From Actinomadura sp. NAK00032 (GTDB taxonomy: Bacteria; Actinomycetota; Actinomycetes; Streptosporangiales; Streptosporangiaceae): a DNA stretch of 64,000 nucleotides. Positions 8,283 through 16,742 of this stretch are shown here, piece after piece (position 1 is the first letter of the stretch; each line of letters opens with the position of its first letter). The notes under the pieces are model-generated. The model did no database searches. It had not been told where the DNA came from and worked only from the letters and a program-made list of their open reading frames with translations. The stretch covers positions 3,534,001 to 3,598,000 of the forward strand of contig NZ_CP054932.1 of NCBI RefSeq assembly GCF_013364275.1, in the 5' to 3' direction. The position numbers and the translations under genes are program-made.

Positions 8283-9613
8283 CGGTCCTCCACGGCGGTC
8301 TCGACGGTGCGGACGCGGATCAGCTCGGGCACGTGCCGGTGGACCGTCAGCACCTCGACGACCGCGGTGCGGGGCGGCTCGTCCAGCCGGGTCGGCGGGA
8401 GGTCCACCCGCACCACGTCGCCGGGCCGCGCGACCCGGCCGAGCCGCTTCAGCAGCAGCCCCGCCACGGTCTCGTAGTCGCCCTCCGGCAGCGCGATGCC
8501 GGTCTCGTGGGCGACCTCGTCCATCCGCAGCCCGGCGTCGGTCGTCCACCACTCGCCGGTCCGGATCGCGAGCTCCTCGCCCGGCTCGTTCTCGTCGGCG
8601 ATCTCCCCGACCAGCTCCTCGGCGACGTCCTCCCAGGTGACGATGCCGGCGAAGCCGCCGTACTCGTCCATCACGCAGGCCATCGGCTCGGCCGCGCCCT
8701 GCAGCCGCAGCACCACCTCCGGCAGCGGCAGCGACGACGGCAGCAGCACCGGCGGCCGCGCGATCTCCGCGACCCGGACGCGCGCGGCCTCCTGCGGGTC
8801 GAGCGTGATCAGCTCCGCCAGCCCGACCACGCCGACGACGTCGTCCACGCCCTCGCCGAGGACGGGGTACCGGGTGTGCCCGCTCGCCGAGACGACGTCG
8901 CTCAGCTCGGCGGCGCGCGCGGACGCCGGCACGGTCACCACGTCCACCCGCGGCACCATGACCTCCTCGGCGTCGCGCTCGGAGAAGACCAGCGCCCGCT
9001 CCAGCAGATCGACCTGCCCCGCCGGCAGCTGCTCCCCGGACTCGCCGATGATGTGGCCGAGCTCCTCCAGCGTCGCGCCGTGGTGCAGTTCCTCCACCGG
9101 CTCGATGCCGACCGCGCGCACGAGCCGGTTCGCCGACGCGTCGAACAGCCTGATCAGCGGGCCCGCCGCCGCCAGGTAGACGAGGGTGGACGCGGCGAGC
9201 GCGCGGGCCAGCGGCTCCGCCCGCGCCAGCGCCAGGTTCTTGGGGAACAGCTCGCCCAGCACCATCTGGATCACGGTGGCGACGGCGAAGCCGACCGCCA
9301 CCGCGACGCCGCCGACGGCCGCGTCCGGCACCGCGGCCGCGCGCAGCGCCGGGGCGAGCAGGTCGGCCAGCGCGGGCTTGGCGATGAATCCGACGACCAG
9401 CGCGGTCACCGTGATGCCGAGCTGCGCCCCGGACAGCATGAACGACAGCCGGCCCATCACCCGCAGGGCCCGCGCCGACGCCCGGTCGCCCTCGGCCGCC
9501 CGCTGGGCGAGCACGGGCCGGTCGGCGGTGACGAACGCGAACTCCTGCGCGACGAAGTAGCCGGTCGCGGCCGTCAGCAGCAGCACCGCCAGCAGCCCGA
9601 GCGCGCCGTTCAC
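8279..9613 (-). CDS. CNNM/HlyC-CorC family transporter with CBS and CorC_HlyC domains
   Basis: A 444-residue polytopic protein with a DUF21/CNNM membrane domain (first about 190 residues, GELFPKNLAL motif), tandem CBS domains in the middle (SASGHTRYPVL; VMDEYGGFAGIVTWEDVAEELVG is split over the CBS2/CorC junction) and the C-terminal CorC_HlyC domain. The family handles divalent cations, mainly Mg2+, although transport is proved only for some members. I start at the GTG at 9613 because GGAGGGAGG lies five bases before it and the first helix follows; an open frame continues to 9658. The gene is the first of a two-gene operon with a translationally coupled paralogue. Confidence 0.92.
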   Translation of the reverse strand: MNGALGLLAVLLLTAATGYFVAQEFAFVTADRPVLAQRAAEGDRASARALRVMGRLSFMLSGAQLGITVTALVVGFIAKPALADLLAPALRAAAVPDAAVGGVAVAVGFAVATVIQMVLGELFPKNLALARAEPLARALAASTLVYLAAAGPLIRLFDASANRLVRAVGIEPVEELHHGATLEELGHIIGESGEQLPAGQVDLLERALVFSERDAEEVMVPRVDVVTVPASARAAELSDVVSASGHTRYPVLGEGVDDVVGVVGLAELITLDPQEAARVRVAEIARPPVLLPSSLPLPEVVLRLQGAAEPMACVMDEYGGFAGIVTWEDVAEELVGEIADENEPGEELAIRTGEWWTTDAGLRMDEVAHETGIALPEGDYETVAGLLLKRLGRVARPGDVVRVDLPPTRLDEPPRTAVVEVLTVHRHVPELIRVRTVETAVEDR

Positions 9614-9803
9614 CCGGCCCTCCCTCCGCCGCGCCGCCGTCCGGCGCCCGTCGTCCACGATCTTCCTTACCCCGGCGGGACGCCGTCTCTCCCCATTCCC
9701 GGACGGTTATCGACCGCTCTGCGTGGAATGAACCCATGCACGGGCGAAGCCGGCCCGGGGCCCGCAGGGGCGCGAGCCGCGGCCACGAGTGCGAGGGGGG
9801 CCG

Positions 9804-10763
9804 ATGCCCAGACCGTTCGCGTCGTCCGCAGACCTGGGCGACAAGACCCCGACGCTGGAGGTCCTGGCCGACGGCGTGTACGCGCTGACCGCCGAGGGGG
9901 ACCCGAACGTCGGCGCCGTCGAGGGCGAGGACTTCCTGGTCTGCTTCGAGGCGCTCGCCACGCCGGCCGCCGCCCGCGACTGGCTCGCGGTGTTACGCGA
10001 GCACACCGACAAGCCCGTCCGCTACCTGGTGCTCTCGCACTACCACGCCGTCCGGACGCTCGGCGCGAGCGCCTTCGGCGCCCAGGTGGTGATCGCGCAC
10101 GACCTGACCCGCGCGCTGATCGCCGAGCGCGGCGAGCAGGACTGGGCCTCCGAGCTCGGCCGGATGCCCCGGCTGTTCAAGGACCCGGACGGCATCCCCG
10201 GCCTCACCTGGCCGTCGGTGACGTTCACCGGCACCCTGACCATCGACCTCGGCGGCGGCCGCGGCGACCTCGACCTCGCCTACTGCGGGCGCGGGCACAC
10301 CGAGGGCGACATCGTCGCGTGGCTGCCCCGGCACCGGATCCTGTTCGCCGGCGACCTCGTCGAGACGCAGGCGGCGCTCTACACCGGCGACGCCTTCCAC
10401 CGCGCGTGGGCCGCCGGCACCCTCGACCACGTCGACTCCTTCGGCGCCGAGACCCTCGTCGGCGGGCGCGGCGCCGTCGCGCACGGCCGGGACGCCGCCC
10501 GCGCCGCGGTCGCGCAGACCCGCGACTTCCTCGCCGTGATGCTGGCGGAGGTCGGCCGGGTCCGGCGGGACGGCGGCACCCGCAAGGACGCGTTCACCGC
10601 GGTCCGCGCCGCCCTCGGGCCCGCCTACGGCCACTGGCCGATCTTCGAGCACTGCCTGCCCTTCGACGTCGCCCGGCTCTGGGACGAGCTGGACGGCGTC
10701 GAGCGCCCCCGCGTCTGGACGGCGGAGCGCGACCGGGAGGTCTGGGCGGAGCTGCAGGACTAG
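9804..10763 (+). CDS. MBL-fold hydrolase-like protein with degenerate HxHxDH motif
   Basis: A 319-residue metallo-beta-lactamase-fold protein. The fold signatures are present: SHYH at 78-81, GRGHTEGD and FAGDLVE. The usual HxHxDH metal motif reads H79-Y-H81-A-V83-R84, so the second-metal Asp and the following His are replaced by Val and Arg. At most a single-metal or altered site is expected. Quinoprotein-relay and SoxH-like MBL proteins resemble it overall. The ATG at 9804 is preceded by GAGGGGGG with suitable spacing and is preferred over the in-frame GTG at 9789. The gene stands between the divergent CNNM operon and an unrelated membrane protein gene. Confidence 0.85.
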   Translation: MPRPFASSADLGDKTPTLEVLADGVYALTAEGDPNVGAVEGEDFLVCFEALATPAAARDWLAVLREHTDKPVRYLVLSHYHAVRTLGASAFGAQVVIAHDLTRALIAERGEQDWASELGRMPRLFKDPDGIPGLTWPSVTFTGTLTIDLGGGRGDLDLAYCGRGHTEGDIVAWLPRHRILFAGDLVETQAALYTGDAFHRAWAAGTLDHVDSFGAETLVGGRGAVAHGRDAARAAVAQTRDFLAVMLAEVGRVRRDGGTRKDAFTAVRAALGPAYGHWPIFEHCLPFDVARLWDELDGVERPRVWTAERDREVWAELQD

Positions 10764-10806
10764 CCGGGGCCGTCCGGATCCCGGGACAGCAGGGAGGGAA
10801 GTGACG

Positions 10807-11841
10807 ATGACCGGAGAAGCCCGCCCCCGCCCGGTGTTCGACCCGGCCCTCGGCACCGAGGCCCGCGCGCTGCTCGCCGCCGCGCCCGAACGGCTCGTCC
10901 CGGCGAGCCTGCCCGCGCCCCCGCCGCCGCGGCCGAGCGCCGCCAGGATCGTGGCGCGGCTGGTGTGGATCCCGGCGTTCGCCGTCTTCTACGGCGTGCT
11001 GCCGGGCGGCTGGCTGCGGCTCTGCTTCCTCGACTCGCTCGACGACGAGGAGCTGCCCGGCGGCGCGGGGCGGTGGGGCAGACTGCCCGTCCTCGCCATG
11101 ATGCTCACGCCGGCGCTGCAGGTCGTCCTGCTGCTCCTCGGCCAGGTGCAGGCCGCCGCCGTGCTCGCCGCCGTCAGCTTCGCCGGCTGGGTCGCCGCCG
11201 CGCTGCGGCACGTGGGGGAGCCGCCCGCCGCGCGCGCCGCCCGCGAGCACCACGGCTCCTACCTGCTGCCCGCCGACTTCGACCGGCCCGCCGCGGGGCT
11301 GCTCGTGCGCGCCCAGCGGGCCGTCGACGCCGTGCTCGCGTCGCGGGCGAACGGCGCCGGGCTGCTGGACGACATCAACAACGCGGTCGTCCTGCCGCGG
11401 CAGGAATGGGCCATCGCGGACGCCCTCGCCGAGCACACCAGGCTGCGCCGCGAGCGCCTCGGCCAGCAGCCGGAGCGGCTCTCGCCGCGCGTCCGGGAGC
11501 TGCTGGAGCCGCAGGACCGCGCGCTCGCGCTGTCGGTGCGGTCGGTCACCGGGCGGGTCGAGGCGCTGGAGGACTACGCCCGCCGCGCCGCCGAGGCCGA
11601 CGACGCCTACCACGAGGCGCTGGTGCTGCGCGGCCTGCCGGAGCAGAACGCCCGCTACCGGGACCTGCTCGCCGGCACCGCCGCGGACGAGCTGGGTGCG
11701 GCGGAGGTCCGCGGCATGGCCGCGGACGCCCGGCGCGCCGAGCGGGCGCTGCGCGCGGGCGGCCCCGGCGCGGTGCGCGCCGGGCGCGGCCCCGTCCCGC
11801 CGGCGGGGGGCGCCGGGGTCAGTTCTCCGCCAGCACGATGA
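10807..11841 (+). CDS. Membrane protein of unknown function
   Basis: No family is recognised. The product (344 residues) has a proline-rich N-terminus (PAPPPPRP), two closely spaced hydrophobic segments at about 47-67 and 97-135 suggesting a helical hairpin, then a 200-residue charged alanine/arginine/glutamate-rich region likely to be helical and cytoplasmic. The C-terminus is low-complexity Gly/Pro/Arg. AGGGAGG at 10789-10797 supports the ATG at 10807; the GTG at 10801 is too close to it. The 3' end overlaps the convergent channel gene by 23 bases. Confidence 0.7.
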   Translation: MTGEARPRPVFDPALGTEARALLAAAPERLVPASLPAPPPPRPSAARIVARLVWIPAFAVFYGVLPGGWLRLCFLDSLDDEELPGGAGRWGRLPVLAMMLTPALQVVLLLLGQVQAAAVLAAVSFAGWVAAALRHVGEPPAARAAREHHGSYLLPADFDRPAAGLLVRAQRAVDAVLASRANGAGLLDDINNAVVLPRQEWAIADALAEHTRLRRERLGQQPERLSPRVRELLEPQDRALALSVRSVTGRVEALEDYARRAAEADDAYHEALVLRGLPEQNARYRDLLAGTAADELGAAEVRGMAADARRAERALRAGGPGAVRAGRGPVPPAGGAGVSSPPAR

Positions 11842-13708
11842 CGCGGTCGTCGGCGGCCAGGGTGAGCGGCGCCGCCTTGTCCGGGTTGAGCACCACGCCG
11901 TAGCCGGGCGGCTCGTGGAACCGCGCGGTGAGCCGGTAGCCGAGCGCGACCTCCCCGCGCCGCCGCGCCGACTCGATCAGCGTCGCGAAGTCGGCCGCCG
12001 CGCCCGGCACGAGGTAGTCGCAGGCGGGCTTGAGGTAGATCTCCGAGCCGGCCGGGTCGAGCAGGTCGACGAACACGTCGTACAGGTGCCGGTTCTCGCT
12101 CAGCTGGGTCAGCATGAGGCTGATCAGCTTCTCGCTGACCACGAAGTCGTCGGCTTTGGTGACCTGCGCGATCTCGCGGTTGGCGTCGTCGTGCATCTCG
12201 CTGACGATCGCGAACGGGTCGCCGCCCGGGGTGTCGGGGTCGCCGAGGGCGTCCTCCATGTCGCGCAGGTGCAGCAGGGTGACGAGGGTGCGGGCGTCGG
12301 CGGTGTCGGGGTCGTGGCCCGCGTCCGACAGCACGATGACCTTCTGGTACCCGCCGACGTCGAGGGACTCCAGGGACGGCCGCTCGGTCGGCTCGGCCCG
12401 GACGAAGCCGACCTTGAGGTTGGCGGGCTCGGCCAGCCGCCCGGTCGGGTCCTCCCGCGGCGCCGCGACGACCAGCTCCGAACCGGGCGCGAGGAACTCG
12501 TCCAGCAGCTCGATGATCTTCGGGGCGCGGTGGTTCCAGCCGAGCATCAGTGTCCGCTCGGGCACCGGGTCCCGCGCGACGGCCGTGCTGATCGCCTCCT
12601 CCCGCACCGGCGGGGGCGGCCCGGCGGACAGCCGGATCAGCAGGTCGTCCTCGGCCAGCACGATGATCTCGTCGTCGGCGCGGATCACGGTGTCCATCGG
12701 CGGGTTGAGCAGCACGGTCCCGTCGGCGCGCCGCAGCCCGCCGGGGACGCCGAGGTCGTAGGCCGCCAGCGCCTCCCCGAACGGCGTGCCGGCGAGCGCC
12801 GGCTCGGGCCGCATATAGAACTCGTGGCCGGCGAAGTCCAGCAGCTCGGTGCAGACCTGCGACAGGCCGGACTGGCGGTGCGACTGCACGATGAGCCGGA
12901 TCGCGACGTCGTCGGCGTCGATGACGTGCGCGCGCTCGCCGCCGGCGAGGCGGGCGGCGGGCAGGTTCGCCGAGTCGTGCACGGCGGCGACGACGTGCGG
13001 GCGGCGCCGCCCCCAGGTGCGGGCGCCGAGCGTCAGCAGGACCTTGATGACCCGGGTGTCGGCGTCGGCGACCTCCGGGGTGACGATGAGGATGGACCGC
13101 GCGGTGCCGGGGCTGACCAGCTCCACGTCGGCGACCTTCAGCGGGTTGCCGGTGCGGCACACGATCCGGGTGCGGCCGAGGTCGCCGACCCGGGCGCGGA
13201 TCGCGTCCTCCATCTCGACCTTGTCGCGGTCGGCCAGGATCGCCACGCACGACCTGCGCTTGCTCTGGTTGGCCTCGACCAGCTCGGCGACCACGGTGAA
13301 GACCTGGTCCGACCAGCCGAGCAGCACGGTGTGGTCGTGCTCGACGATCCGCGACCGGCCCTTGCGCAGCTCGCCGATCTTGGCCTCGAGGCCGGTGGTG
13401 AGCACGCCGATCAGCGAGCTGACGATGAAGATGCCGCCGACGGTGGAGGTCAGCATCAGCGCCAGGAACGGGCCCGTCCCGGTGTCGTCGCCCATGGTGC
13501 CCGGGTCGAGCGTGCGCAGCAGGCTGCGCCACACCATGCCGGGCCAGTCGCCGTTCTCGTCGGTGTCGCCCGGCGCGAGGACGACCGCCGCGGTCGCCAC
13601 CACGAGCACCAGCGCCACCGAGGCCAGTCCGAGCCAGCCGATGAGCGCGGGCGTCCCCTTCGACATCGTCCGGTCGAACCAGTACCGGATGCGCTCCCGC
13701 CGCGTCAC
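11819..13708 (-). CDS. CASTOR/POLLUX-related ion channel with RCK/TrkA-N-like domains
   Basis: A 629-residue protein resembling plant CASTOR/POLLUX channels and their actinobacterial relatives. Two transmembrane segments near residues 22-44 and 85-110 flank a pore-loop-like region (GMVWRSLLRTLDPGTMG), followed by GVLTTGLEAKIGELRKGRS and two RCK-like nucleotide-binding halves (HTVLLGWSDQVFTVVAEL and RTLMLGWNHRAPKIIELL). Such channels gate K+ or other cations in response to ligands. I take the GTG at 13708 as start: the frame stays open to 13846, but that longer start would lie inside the terminator hairpin of lsr2. No strong ribosome-binding site precedes 13708, so the start is uncertain. Confidence 0.88.
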   Translation of the reverse strand: MTRRERIRYWFDRTMSKGTPALIGWLGLASVALVLVVATAAVVLAPGDTDENGDWPGMVWRSLLRTLDPGTMGDDTGTGPFLALMLTSTVGGIFIVSSLIGVLTTGLEAKIGELRKGRSRIVEHDHTVLLGWSDQVFTVVAELVEANQSKRRSCVAILADRDKVEMEDAIRARVGDLGRTRIVCRTGNPLKVADVELVSPGTARSILIVTPEVADADTRVIKVLLTLGARTWGRRRPHVVAAVHDSANLPAARLAGGERAHVIDADDVAIRLIVQSHRQSGLSQVCTELLDFAGHEFYMRPEPALAGTPFGEALAAYDLGVPGGLRRADGTVLLNPPMDTVIRADDEIIVLAEDDLLIRLSAGPPPPVREEAISTAVARDPVPERTLMLGWNHRAPKIIELLDEFLAPGSELVVAAPREDPTGRLAEPANLKVGFVRAEPTERPSLESLDVGGYQKVIVLSDAGHDPDTADARTLVTLLHLRDMEDALGDPDTPGGDPFAIVSEMHDDANREIAQVTKADDFVVSEKLISLMLTQLSENRHLYDVFVDLLDPAGSEIYLKPACDYLVPGAAADFATLIESARRRGEVALGYRLTARFHEPPGYGVVLNPDKAAPLTLAADDRVIVLAEN

Positions 13709-13775
13709 AGGTGCCAACCGGTCCGCCCCCAATCTGCCGTCGCCCGCCGGCAGCCTATTGCGATGTCTTGTGTTA

Positions 13776-13801
13776 TTACCGGCATTATCCCCTAATAGCG
13801 T
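13776..13801 (-). promoter_or_regulatory. AT-rich promoter candidate for the channel gene
   Basis: An A+T-rich patch between lsr2 and the channel gene reads CGCTATTAGGGGATAATG on the minus strand. It offers TATTAG or GATAAT as -10 boxes, with TTGGCT 18 bases before TATTAG. This is the only low-G+C stretch in the 180-base gap. Confidence 0.35.
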
Positions 13802-13820
13802 TTTGCCCGGTGCGCAGCCA

Positions 13821-13856
13821 AGGGGCCGAGGTGGTGAGAATTCCACCCCGGCCCCT
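13821..13856 (-). terminator. Hairpin terminator downstream of the lsr2 pair
   Basis: AGGGGCCG-a-GGTGG (13821-13834) pairs with CCACC-c-CGGCCCCT (13843-13856) around an 8-base loop, giving 13 base pairs with one mismatch. It lies about 36 bases after the lsr2 stop. No T-tract follows. Confidence 0.65.
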
Positions 13857-13892
13857 GCGTGCCGTGCCGGAACGCCGCCGGCCGCGGTGCCG

Positions 13893-14222
13893 CTAGTGCG
13901 CGGCCTCGTACTGCTCGATCACATTGGCGGGGATACGGCCCCGCTCATTGACCTTGATGCCGTGGTTCTTCGCCCACTCGCGAATCTCGGCGGAGCGCTC
14001 GCGGCTGCCCGCGGTGCGCGAGCCGCGGCCGGCGCGGCCGGTGGTCTTGCGCGCCTTGCGGGCGCTGGCCACGAACGGCTCCAGGCCGTTGCGCAGCTTG
14101 GCGGCGTTCTTCTTGCTCAGGTCGATCTCATAAGACGTCCCATCGAGGGAAAAGCTGACGGTCTCGTCAGCCTCTCCACCGTCGATGTCGTCGACGAGAA
14201 GGACTTCGACCTTCTGTGCCAT
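13893..14222 (-). CDS. lsr2: Lsr2 nucleoid-associated protein
   Basis: A 109-residue H-NS-like xenogeneic silencer that bridges A+T-rich DNA. The N-terminal dimerisation/oligomerisation region begins with [22 protein letters not shown] and ends near residue 55; a basic linker follows; the C-terminal DNA-binding domain ([21 protein letters not shown]) keeps the RGR minor-groove motif. AGGGAG precedes the ATG at suitable distance. It is the second gene of a two-gene run: a divergent Lsr2-like gene ends 17 bases upstream, and a hairpin follows downstream. Confidence 0.95.
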   Translation of the reverse strand: MAQKVEVLLVDDIDGGEADETVSFSLDGTSYEIDLSKKNAAKLRNGLEPFVASARKARKTTGRAGRGSRTAGSRERSAEIREWAKNHGIKVNERGRIPANVIEQYEAAH

Positions 14223-14239
14223 GCGGGGACTCCCTCTAG

Positions 14240-14596
14240 CTATGCGTCCGGCTTCGCGTCCGGATGTGCCTCGATGAATGCAGCATAGACCTCATCCGAT
14301 ATCTTGCCACGTTCGGAGACTTCGATGTCCTGACGCAATGCCCACTCGCGGACATCGCCGTTCGTGTAGCCCTTGATCTTCGCGGTGCGGGACTTGCGGC
14401 CCTTCCCGGCGGGCTTCACCTCCGCGGCGTTCTCGATGAAGGGCGCGAGGGCGTCCAGCATCTCGTTCAGCCGCTTGTAGTTGTCATCGCTCAGGTCGAT
14501 CGTGAACGTCCGACCCAAGACTTCGAAGTCTCGCTTTACGACATCGCTCCCTTCGGAGCCGTCGATGTCGTCCACGCGAATGACCTTCTCGGCCAT
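14240..14596 (-). CDS. Divergent second Lsr2-family protein
   Basis: A 118-residue Lsr2 paralogue encoded directly upstream of lsr2. It shares the VDDIDGSE and FTIDLSDDN features of the N-terminal domain and the C-terminal layout [22 protein letters not shown], but the AT-hook-like RGR is RGK and the segment between TIDLS and the linker differs. The coding sequence is visibly lower in G+C than its neighbours and uses more A/T-ending codons. Two Lsr2 proteins could form hetero-oligomers or have different DNA preferences, as for Lsr2/LsrL in Streptomyces; here the genes are adjacent and probably cotranscribed. GGAAGGAAG precedes the ATG. Confidence 0.9.
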   Translation of the reverse strand: MAEKVIRVDDIDGSEGSDVVKRDFEVLGRTFTIDLSDDNYKRLNEMLDALAPFIENAAEVKPAGKGRKSRTAKIKGYTNGDVREWALRQDIEVSERGKISDEVYAAFIEAHPDAKPDA

Positions 14597-14734
14597 GTGC
14601 TCTGTGTCTTCCTTCCCCTCGCCGCGCGGCGCCCCTCGCCTGCGCGGCGCCCCCGACCGTAGCGGATCCGGGGCTCCGTCATGGATGGGACACGGGGAGG
14701 AGGACGGCGGAAGAACGGCGGGGAAGGAGGCCGC

Positions 14735-16009
14735 TCAGCCGCCGTGGCGCTGGATCCAGGTGTGCAGCAGGAGCATCATCTCCAGCCGGATCTCCGGGTC
14801 CTCGATGTCGAAGCCGAACATCCCGTGGAGCTGCGCCAGCCGGTACCGGACGGTCTGCGGGTGCACGCACAGCACCTCGGCGGCGCCGGTGGCGTTGAAG
14901 CCGTGCTTCATGCACTCCAGCAGCGTCACGGCGAGCCGCAGCCCCTGCCGCGCGCCCGCCCCGTCCAGCGGGGCCAGCCGCCGGGCCGCCACGATCGCGG
15001 CGAGCGAACCGCCCTCGCGCAGCAGCAGGCTCGGCAGGTGCTCCTCGGCCCGCACCAGCACCCCGCCGCGCCGTGCCCGCCCGCCGCGGGCGGCGGCGGC
15101 GCCCGCCCGCCGGGGCGCGGCCGGGGCGAGGTCGAGCGCGCGCCGCGCCCACAGCAGCGACGTCCCCGCCTCCTCCACCGGGACGGACGGGCCGATCGCG
15201 CCGGTCCAGCCGGCGAGCGTCGCGGCCAGCTCCTCGACCCGGCCCGGGCCGTCCGGGTCGGGCATGATCAGGCAGGGCCGGCCGTGGTCCAGCCCGGTCA
15301 GCAGGGACGGCGGCAGCCCGGCCGGGCCCTCGCCGCCGCTGCCGGGCCGCGGCCGCAGCACGATCACCGCCAGCCGGCGCGGCAGCGGCCAGCCGGCCCG
15401 GGCCGACTGCTCGCGGGCGACCTCCGGCGGCGCCGGCGGGTCCGACAGCAGCAGGGACAGCAGCCGGCCCCGGCGCTGCTCGCGCTCCCCGGCCGCCTTC
15501 TCCCGGGCGCGCGCGTAGCCGTGCGCGGCGGCGGACGCGAGCGCGTCCAGGTAGGCGAAGTTCGCCTCCGCGAGCAGGGTGATCAGCGCGCGGGGGCGGC
15601 CGAGCCGCTCGGCCTCGACCGCCAGGTGCCGCCAGGCGATCCGCGACCCGACCCGCATCGCGTTCTGCAGGTGCTCCAGGCCGCGCCCCTCGACGGCCTC
15701 GCCGTAGCCGACGTCGAAGAAGACCTGGTACACCTCCTTCCACGAGGTGTCCGGATCGGCGATCACCTGCACGAAGTGCTCCATGGCCTGCGCGACCGCG
15801 GCCTCGGCGACCCGCCAGTAGGCCGCGTCGCCCGGCCGGTCGTACTCGGGGACGTGCCGCAGCACGCCCGCGACCATCACGCCGAGCAGGTCCGGCAGGC
15901 GGGGCCGCATCCAGCGGGCCTCCTCCGCCGGGACGTCGCGCCACGGCTCCTCCGTCAGGCCCGCCAGGACCGGTGATACGGCGGGCGCGTCCTCGAATGC
16001 CGCGGTCAC
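14735..16009 (-). CDS. PucR/CdaR-type transcriptional regulator
   Basis: A 424-residue regulator with a helical N-terminal half (about 1-190, an RsbR/PucR-sensor-like region), a GGDEF-related central part (PLPRRLAVIVLRPRPG...) and a C-terminal PucR HTH (about 365-424; GFNATGAAEVLCVHPQTVRYRLAQL). PucR/CdaR regulators usually activate nearby catabolic or secondary-metabolism genes. The GTG at 16009 is preceded by GGAGGTGGCGAG; an open frame extends further upstream. It is transcribed away from the isoprenoid-type operon across a 733-base gap, and a second PucR-type gene lies inside that operon, so a role in controlling it is plausible. Confidence 0.85.
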   Translation of the reverse strand: MTAAFEDAPAVSPVLAGLTEEPWRDVPAEEARWMRPRLPDLLGVMVAGVLRHVPEYDRPGDAAYWRVAEAAVAQAMEHFVQVIADPDTSWKEVYQVFFDVGYGEAVEGRGLEHLQNAMRVGSRIAWRHLAVEAERLGRPRALITLLAEANFAYLDALASAAAHGYARAREKAAGEREQRRGRLLSLLLSDPPAPPEVAREQSARAGWPLPRRLAVIVLRPRPGSGGEGPAGLPPSLLTGLDHGRPCLIMPDPDGPGRVEELAATLAGWTGAIGPSVPVEEAGTSLLWARRALDLAPAAPRRAGAAAARGGRARRGGVLVRAEEHLPSLLLREGGSLAAIVAARRLAPLDGAGARQGLRLAVTLLECMKHGFNATGAAEVLCVHPQTVRYRLAQLHGMFGFDIEDPEIRLEMMLLLHTWIQRHGG

Positions 16010-16742
16010 CTCGCCACCTCCCGCGCACTGCGAAAGCGTTCGTACTCCGGACGGTCCGGCCGCCGGTCGTCCCAACGTAGGCACCCGGCGTGATCCGCGA
16101 CACTCAGCCGCCCGCACCGTCCGGCACCCCGTTTGTCAGCCCGTTGACAAGCGCGCGCGAAACCGCCGCCGCGAGCTGGACGAGGCGGCCGCGGCGCACC
16201 GGGACCGTACCCGCGACGGGCGCACGCGCCGGGACGGCCCGCCGCGGCCCGGCCCAAGGGACGCCCGCCGCCCCGCCGGGCCATCCGCACGGCCGCATTC
16301 CGCCACTTATTTGTGGGCTATCTCACAGGGTGCGCGGTATCCGTGCCGATTTGAACAATGTTTTGAAAATGTATCTTGTTCGACCGGCCCCGGAAAACGC
16401 TTCGGCGGGCGCGGTGAATCGCGCCGCTATCGGTCCGGATTGCGGCCGGGTGACGTGCGGGGTCGGGCCGGCCGGCCGCCGGCGCGCAGGCTGCAAGTGG
16501 ACGCTGACATGCGGTTTCCGGCCCGGCAGGGCCCTGCGCGGCGCGCCTCCGGGGCCGCCGGGTTGCCGGACTGGGCAGCCCGCCGCGGCCCGGACTGCCC
16601 AGGGGTGCAGTTCATCCGTGCGCATTTCTGTAGCAAGATGACGGCCGTCCGGTCGGCATATCCGCCGTTCCCGGGAACGGCGTCCGGTGGCGTTTTCGGC
16701 AGGCGGAGCCGGCGGCCCCGGGTGGGTAATTAGAGGGAGCTC
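16010..16742. promoter_or_regulatory. Long divergent intergenic region before the isoprenoid-type operon
   Basis: No convincing gene lies in these 733 bases. TTGTCA-gcccgt-TGACAA at 16133-16150 is a perfect 6-base inverted repeat about 125 bases before the PucR-type gene. An A+T-rich island at about 16300-16390 is unusual for this chromosome and includes an AACAA...TTGTT repeat pair. The operon start at 16743 is served by AGAGGGAGCTC. The length suggests a long 5' leader or extended operator. Confidence 0.45.

Noticed and set aside
13709..13846. Longer start (GTG 13846) for the channel protein
   Set aside because: That codon lies within the terminator hairpin of lsr2 and the added 46 residues have no membrane-protein character.
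16090..16641. 183-codon plus-strand frame in the long intergenic region
   Set aside because: No ribosome-binding site, no coding-type third-position bias and it runs across the A+T-rich island; I treat the region as regulatory.
16300..16742. Gamma-butyrolactone autoregulatory element upstream of the AfsA-like gene
   Set aside because: No ARE-type palindrome is visible and no receptor gene is nearby.
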